Assembly: GCA_945903655.1 (NCBI GenBank)
Contig: CAMDOY010000046.1
Location: 1 to 15,178, forward strand
DNA: 15,178 nt
From: Rhizobium sp. Q54
GTDB lineage: Bacteria; Pseudomonadota; Alphaproteobacteria; Rhizobiales; Beijerinckiaceae
Direction of reading: 5' to 3'
A program made the position numbers and the translations under genes. Shown piece by piece: positions 15,130 to 15,178 of the stretch. The notes under the pieces were generated by a model. That model saw only the letters and a list, made by a program, of their open reading frames with translations. It was not told the DNA's origin and did not search any database. How positions within the stretch are numbered: position 1 is the first letter of the stretch; each line of letters opens with the position of its first letter.

Positions 15130-15150
15130 CCAAAATCGCCACTCAAAACC

Positions 15151-15178
15151 ATGACAACCACCCAGGCCAGAAACGCTT
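15151..15178 (+). CDS. Possible start of a further gene (truncated by window edge)
   Basis: An ATG at 15151, 21 nt after the previous stop, opens a frame reading MTTTQARNA to the window end. The ribosome site is weak. The start does not resemble pheT (usually MKFT..WL..). Too short to judge. Confidence 0.2.

Overview
This window looks like a chromosomal segment of a GC-rich alphaproteobacterium, probably of the order Hyphomicrobiales (Rhizobiales). The main clue is the order enoyl-CoA hydratase, rpsT, dnaA, which I recall as a common arrangement around dnaA in that order. The genus cannot be named from the sequence alone. Coding regions are strongly G/C-biased at third positions. Three stretches are visibly more AT-rich: the rpsT-dnaA spacer, the divergent spacer at about 9750-10030, and the last gene at 14617-15129.

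Left part (1-3475). A truncated C-terminus resembling an Rrf2-family regulator is followed by cysK (cysteine synthase), with a perfect 7-bp inverted repeat between them that could be the operator. Three related hairpins in tandem follow cysK. Next come an enoyl-CoA hydratase and a DapA-family lyase, translationally close-coupled, and then rpsT with its own promoter, a leader hairpin and a clear rho-independent terminator.

Middle (3476-5910). A spacer of about 800 bp with no convincing gene and several palindromes precedes dnaA (replication initiator, 516 aa). A heptad repeat and a strong terminator follow dnaA.

Catabolic block (6054-11745). A dienelactone hydrolase, an intradiol (hydroxyquinol/catechol-type) dioxygenase and a luciferase-like flavin monooxygenase form a plus-strand operon, with strong hairpins in both intercistronic gaps. 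A minus-strand periplasmic solute-binding protein converges on it and overlaps its 3' end. After a divergent AT-rich spacer come a protein-L-isoaspartate methyltransferase (pcm) and a protein of the 4,5-dihydroxyphthalate decarboxylase family. Together the dioxygenase, hydrolase, monooxygenase and decarboxylase-like protein suggest use of an aromatic acid, but no complete pathway is present.

Right part (11837-15178). A class I [4Fe-4S] fumarase is followed by pheS. pheT, the usual next gene, is not there. Instead a close-spaced AT-rich gene for a small protein with three predicted membrane segments follows. It is the least explained gene in the window and the best candidate for something new. 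A possible further start codon lies at the very end.
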